Part shown: positions 62,150 to 64,000 of the stretch, piece after piece | How positions within the stretch are numbered: the stretch's first letter is position 1 | Layout: the number at the start of each line of letters is the position of its first letter | From: Craspedostauros australis | Taxonomy: Eukaryota > Bacillariophyta > Bacillariophyceae > Mastogloiales > Achnanthaceae | Direction: 5' to 3' | Length of the DNA: 64,000 nt | NCBI GenBank assembly: GCA_026770025.1 | Contig: JAMXDE010000005.1 | Span: 1,736,001 to 1,800,000, forward strand | Position numbers and translations under genes: made by a program | Notes under the pieces: generated by a model | What the model saw: the letters and a program-made list of their open reading frames with translations, nothing else | What the model was told of the DNA's origin: nothing | The model's database searches: none

Positions 62150-63126
62150 CGTGTCTTCACCTTCGCCATGTTGGTCATTTTCGAGCTTTTGGGTTGGATT
62201 CAAGTATCGTCTGCTGAAACGAATTGGTAAGAAAAGACTCGCAAACTGTCGGTTTCGGAAAAACCAATTGAAACGGTTCACACAGAGCGAGCGTACCGAA
62301 ATCGCCACGTGTGATCAGAGTCAACAATTTGAAAGTGTATGTATAACGTTATTTAACGGTAATAGGCCAATCAAGTATGTTCGGATAGATCAAACTATGA
62401 CATTGTTGAAATACCAAACTCTGTCCGCAACCCGTCAAACAATGATGGTTCCCGAACGTGTCTGCGCACATCACGTTGTTTGCGTCAGAAAGACTAATAA
62501 ATGTCTTCCAATCATCACGGAACAGCGTTCATATTCGACCAAGTGGACCGTAAATCTACAATTCTCCATAAAAATTAAGAGAAGACATTAAAACAAAATC
62601 GGGCTCCACTTGGCATCTCATAGTGTCATCTAGTTTATAAATATGTGGATGATTTGGTTGAAAACCCCGTCTGTCGCCGACACCCCAGGACTGACTACAG
62701 GTCCCGTCACTCAACCGGGTCTTACCAATCATATCGAGTCATGATAAATCCAAACACGTGACGCACACGCAACCGAAGAACGTTGCACATGAAGACCTCG
62801 TAGAGACCTCGCATCTGAAGAAACAGTGATCTTGGTTGGTTGGTATCTTTTCCTCCTGCGTTTTGGTTGATGTTGCACAAGAAGATACCCGCGAGCGGGC
62901 GAGCAACTCACCACGCCTCATGCGAGCTGGCGCAAATCGAACATGTCCTCGCATGGAGGAGGAGGAGGAGGAGGAGGAAGAGATGCGAGGACGCCTACTA
63001 TAGTCGTACGGCAATGTTGCATCAACACGACGAACCACGGGAGAAACAACTCACCAAACAGGTTTGGTGTTTTCTTTCTCACAAAATCAAATCATCGCCA
63101 GCAATAACCAAAGAACGACAATCACC
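62150..63126 (+). promoter_or_regulatory. Upstream region of Lhcf copy 2
   Basis: Conserved with the upstream of copy 1, including the (GAG)n run flanked by gtcctcgcat (62945-62954) and atgcgaggac (62983-62992). Only scattered differences from copy 1 are seen, such as two within 60 bp of the ATG. Confidence 0.4.
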
Positions 63127-63872
63127 ATGAAGACCTGCATCATCGCCTCCCTCATCGCCTCTGCCGCCGCTTTCGCTCCAGCCAAGCAGGCCGCACGCAC
63201 CACCGCCATCAACTCCTTCGAGGACGAGCTCGGTGCCCAGGCCCCACTCGGATTCTTCGATCCACTTGGCCTTGTCGCCGACGGTGACCAGGAGAAGTTC
63301 GACCGTCTCCGTTACGTCGAGATCAAGCACGGACGCATCTGTATGCTCGCCGTCGTTGGATACCTCGTCCAGGAGGCCGGAATCCGCCTCCCAGGAGATG
63401 TCGACTACTCCGGCCTTGCCTTCGCTGATGTGCCAAACGGTTTCGCCGCCCTCACCACCATCCAGGGTGCCGGAATTGCCCAGGTCGTCGCATTCATCGG
63501 CTTCCTCGAGCTCGCCGTCATGAAGGACATCACCGGAGGAGAATTCGTCGGTGACTTCCGTAACGACGCCTTCGACCTCGGCTGGGACTCCTTCGACGAG
63601 GAGACCAAGCTCCAGAAGCGCGCCATCGAGCTCAACCAGGGCCGTGCCGCCCAGATGGGAATCCTCGTAAGTACAATGTCAAAATGGAGTATTCGCATGC
63701 AACATGCTATGCATTGAAGTTCAAACGAATCATCACACTCACACACTTTCCCTTCTCTCCACTCCTCTGCAATAATCACGAACGCAACACCACCACAACA
63801 AACAATATCAAATTACAACAGGCCCTCATGGTCCACGAGCAGCTCGGAGTCTCCCTCATCCCATCCGTCTAA
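63127..63872 (+). CDS. Lhcf: Fucoxanthin chlorophyll a/c-binding protein, Lhcf type (copy 2)
   Basis: Join of 63127-63666 and 63822-63872 with a 155-bp GT-AG intron; 196 residues. The protein and the intron match copy 1, while upstream DNA shows a few changes, so the pair has been duplicated or converted recently. The start at 63127 gives the signal peptide and AFAP plastid motif. The three light-harvesting helices and chlorophyll-binding Glu, His and Arg residues are as in copy 1. The gene points away from copy 1 across 49 kb, so the two are divergent. Expression is expected to be high and light-controlled, as for the family. Confidence 0.97.
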
Positions 63873-64000
63873 GCGCTTTCGAGAGAACAGCGGTGCGAGA
63901 GCGCCCCCACGAATCTGTTGGAGGTAGTCTTGCACTTCCAACCGACGCGTGCCGAGAGACGGGACTTCAGGAAGCCAACTGGATGAATGGAAGAACGGAG

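Larger units (their letters stand above)
61868..64000. repeat. Right arm of the inverted duplication carrying Lhcf copy 2
   Basis: Reverse complement of 13244-15345. The match is still perfect in the last bases of the window, so the arm extends beyond 64000. Divergence is concentrated in its first 100 bp or so. Confidence 0.93.

Noticed and set aside
1-64000. CRISPR array, bacterial operon signals or ribosomal RNA genes
   Set aside because: No regularly spaced direct repeats with unique spacers, no ribosome-binding sites with operon spacing, and no rRNA-like sequence were seen. Introns and plastid presequences show a eukaryotic nuclear genome.

Overview
The window looks like nuclear DNA of a diatom, probably a centric species, though the species is not proven. 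The evidence is two copies of an Lhcf-type fucoxanthin chlorophyll a/c protein gene with the diatom plastid presequence motif AAAFAP, short GT-AG introns, and many Ty1/copia-type elements of the diatom kind. About 80% of the window is transposable-element sequence; four host genes sit between the insertions.

Layout. 1-2904: 3' half of copia element A with its 3' LTR. 2905-7353: a tyrosine-recombinase retroelement (element Y, DIRS-like) coding for RT, RNase H, a methyltransferase-like stretch and a tyrosine recombinase with a PHD-like finger; element A cuts its 5' side. 7354-12428: element T, a 5.1 kb DNA element with 1.28 kb terminal inverted repeats that contain a G-rich minisatellite; its interior holds a decayed RNase H/LINE-type pseudogene. 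13372-14117 (minus): Lhcf copy 1. 15539-23391: element B, an intact copia element nearly identical to A. 23571-25671: a host gene for a single-pass membrane protein with a cytoplasmic EF-hand. 26018-28689: solo and fragmentary LTRs. 30274-39423: element C, an intact copia element of another lineage with non-canonical AG...CT LTR ends. 39610-42606: a host NADPH oxidase/ferric reductase gene with a membrane insert inside its NAD domain. 43925-49579 (minus): an LTR of the A/B family, then element D (pol without gag, RT site YVDG). 49580-57200: element E, an intact copia element. 57201-61350 (minus): element F, gag-protease-integrase cut off before RT. 63127-63872: Lhcf copy 2.

How it fits together. 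The two Lhcf genes are head to head and lie in inverted arms of at least 2.1 kb, about 46.5 kb apart. The DNA between them is mostly nested copia insertions plus the EF-hand and oxidase genes. Elements B and C both landed less than 190 bp upstream of a host start codon, in the same orientation as the gene. Element E sits between two oppositely truncated elements and has no target-site duplication, which suggests a deletion by recombination between two E copies. The least ordinary pieces are element T, element Y, the LTR ends and membrane segments of element C, and the oxidase insert.
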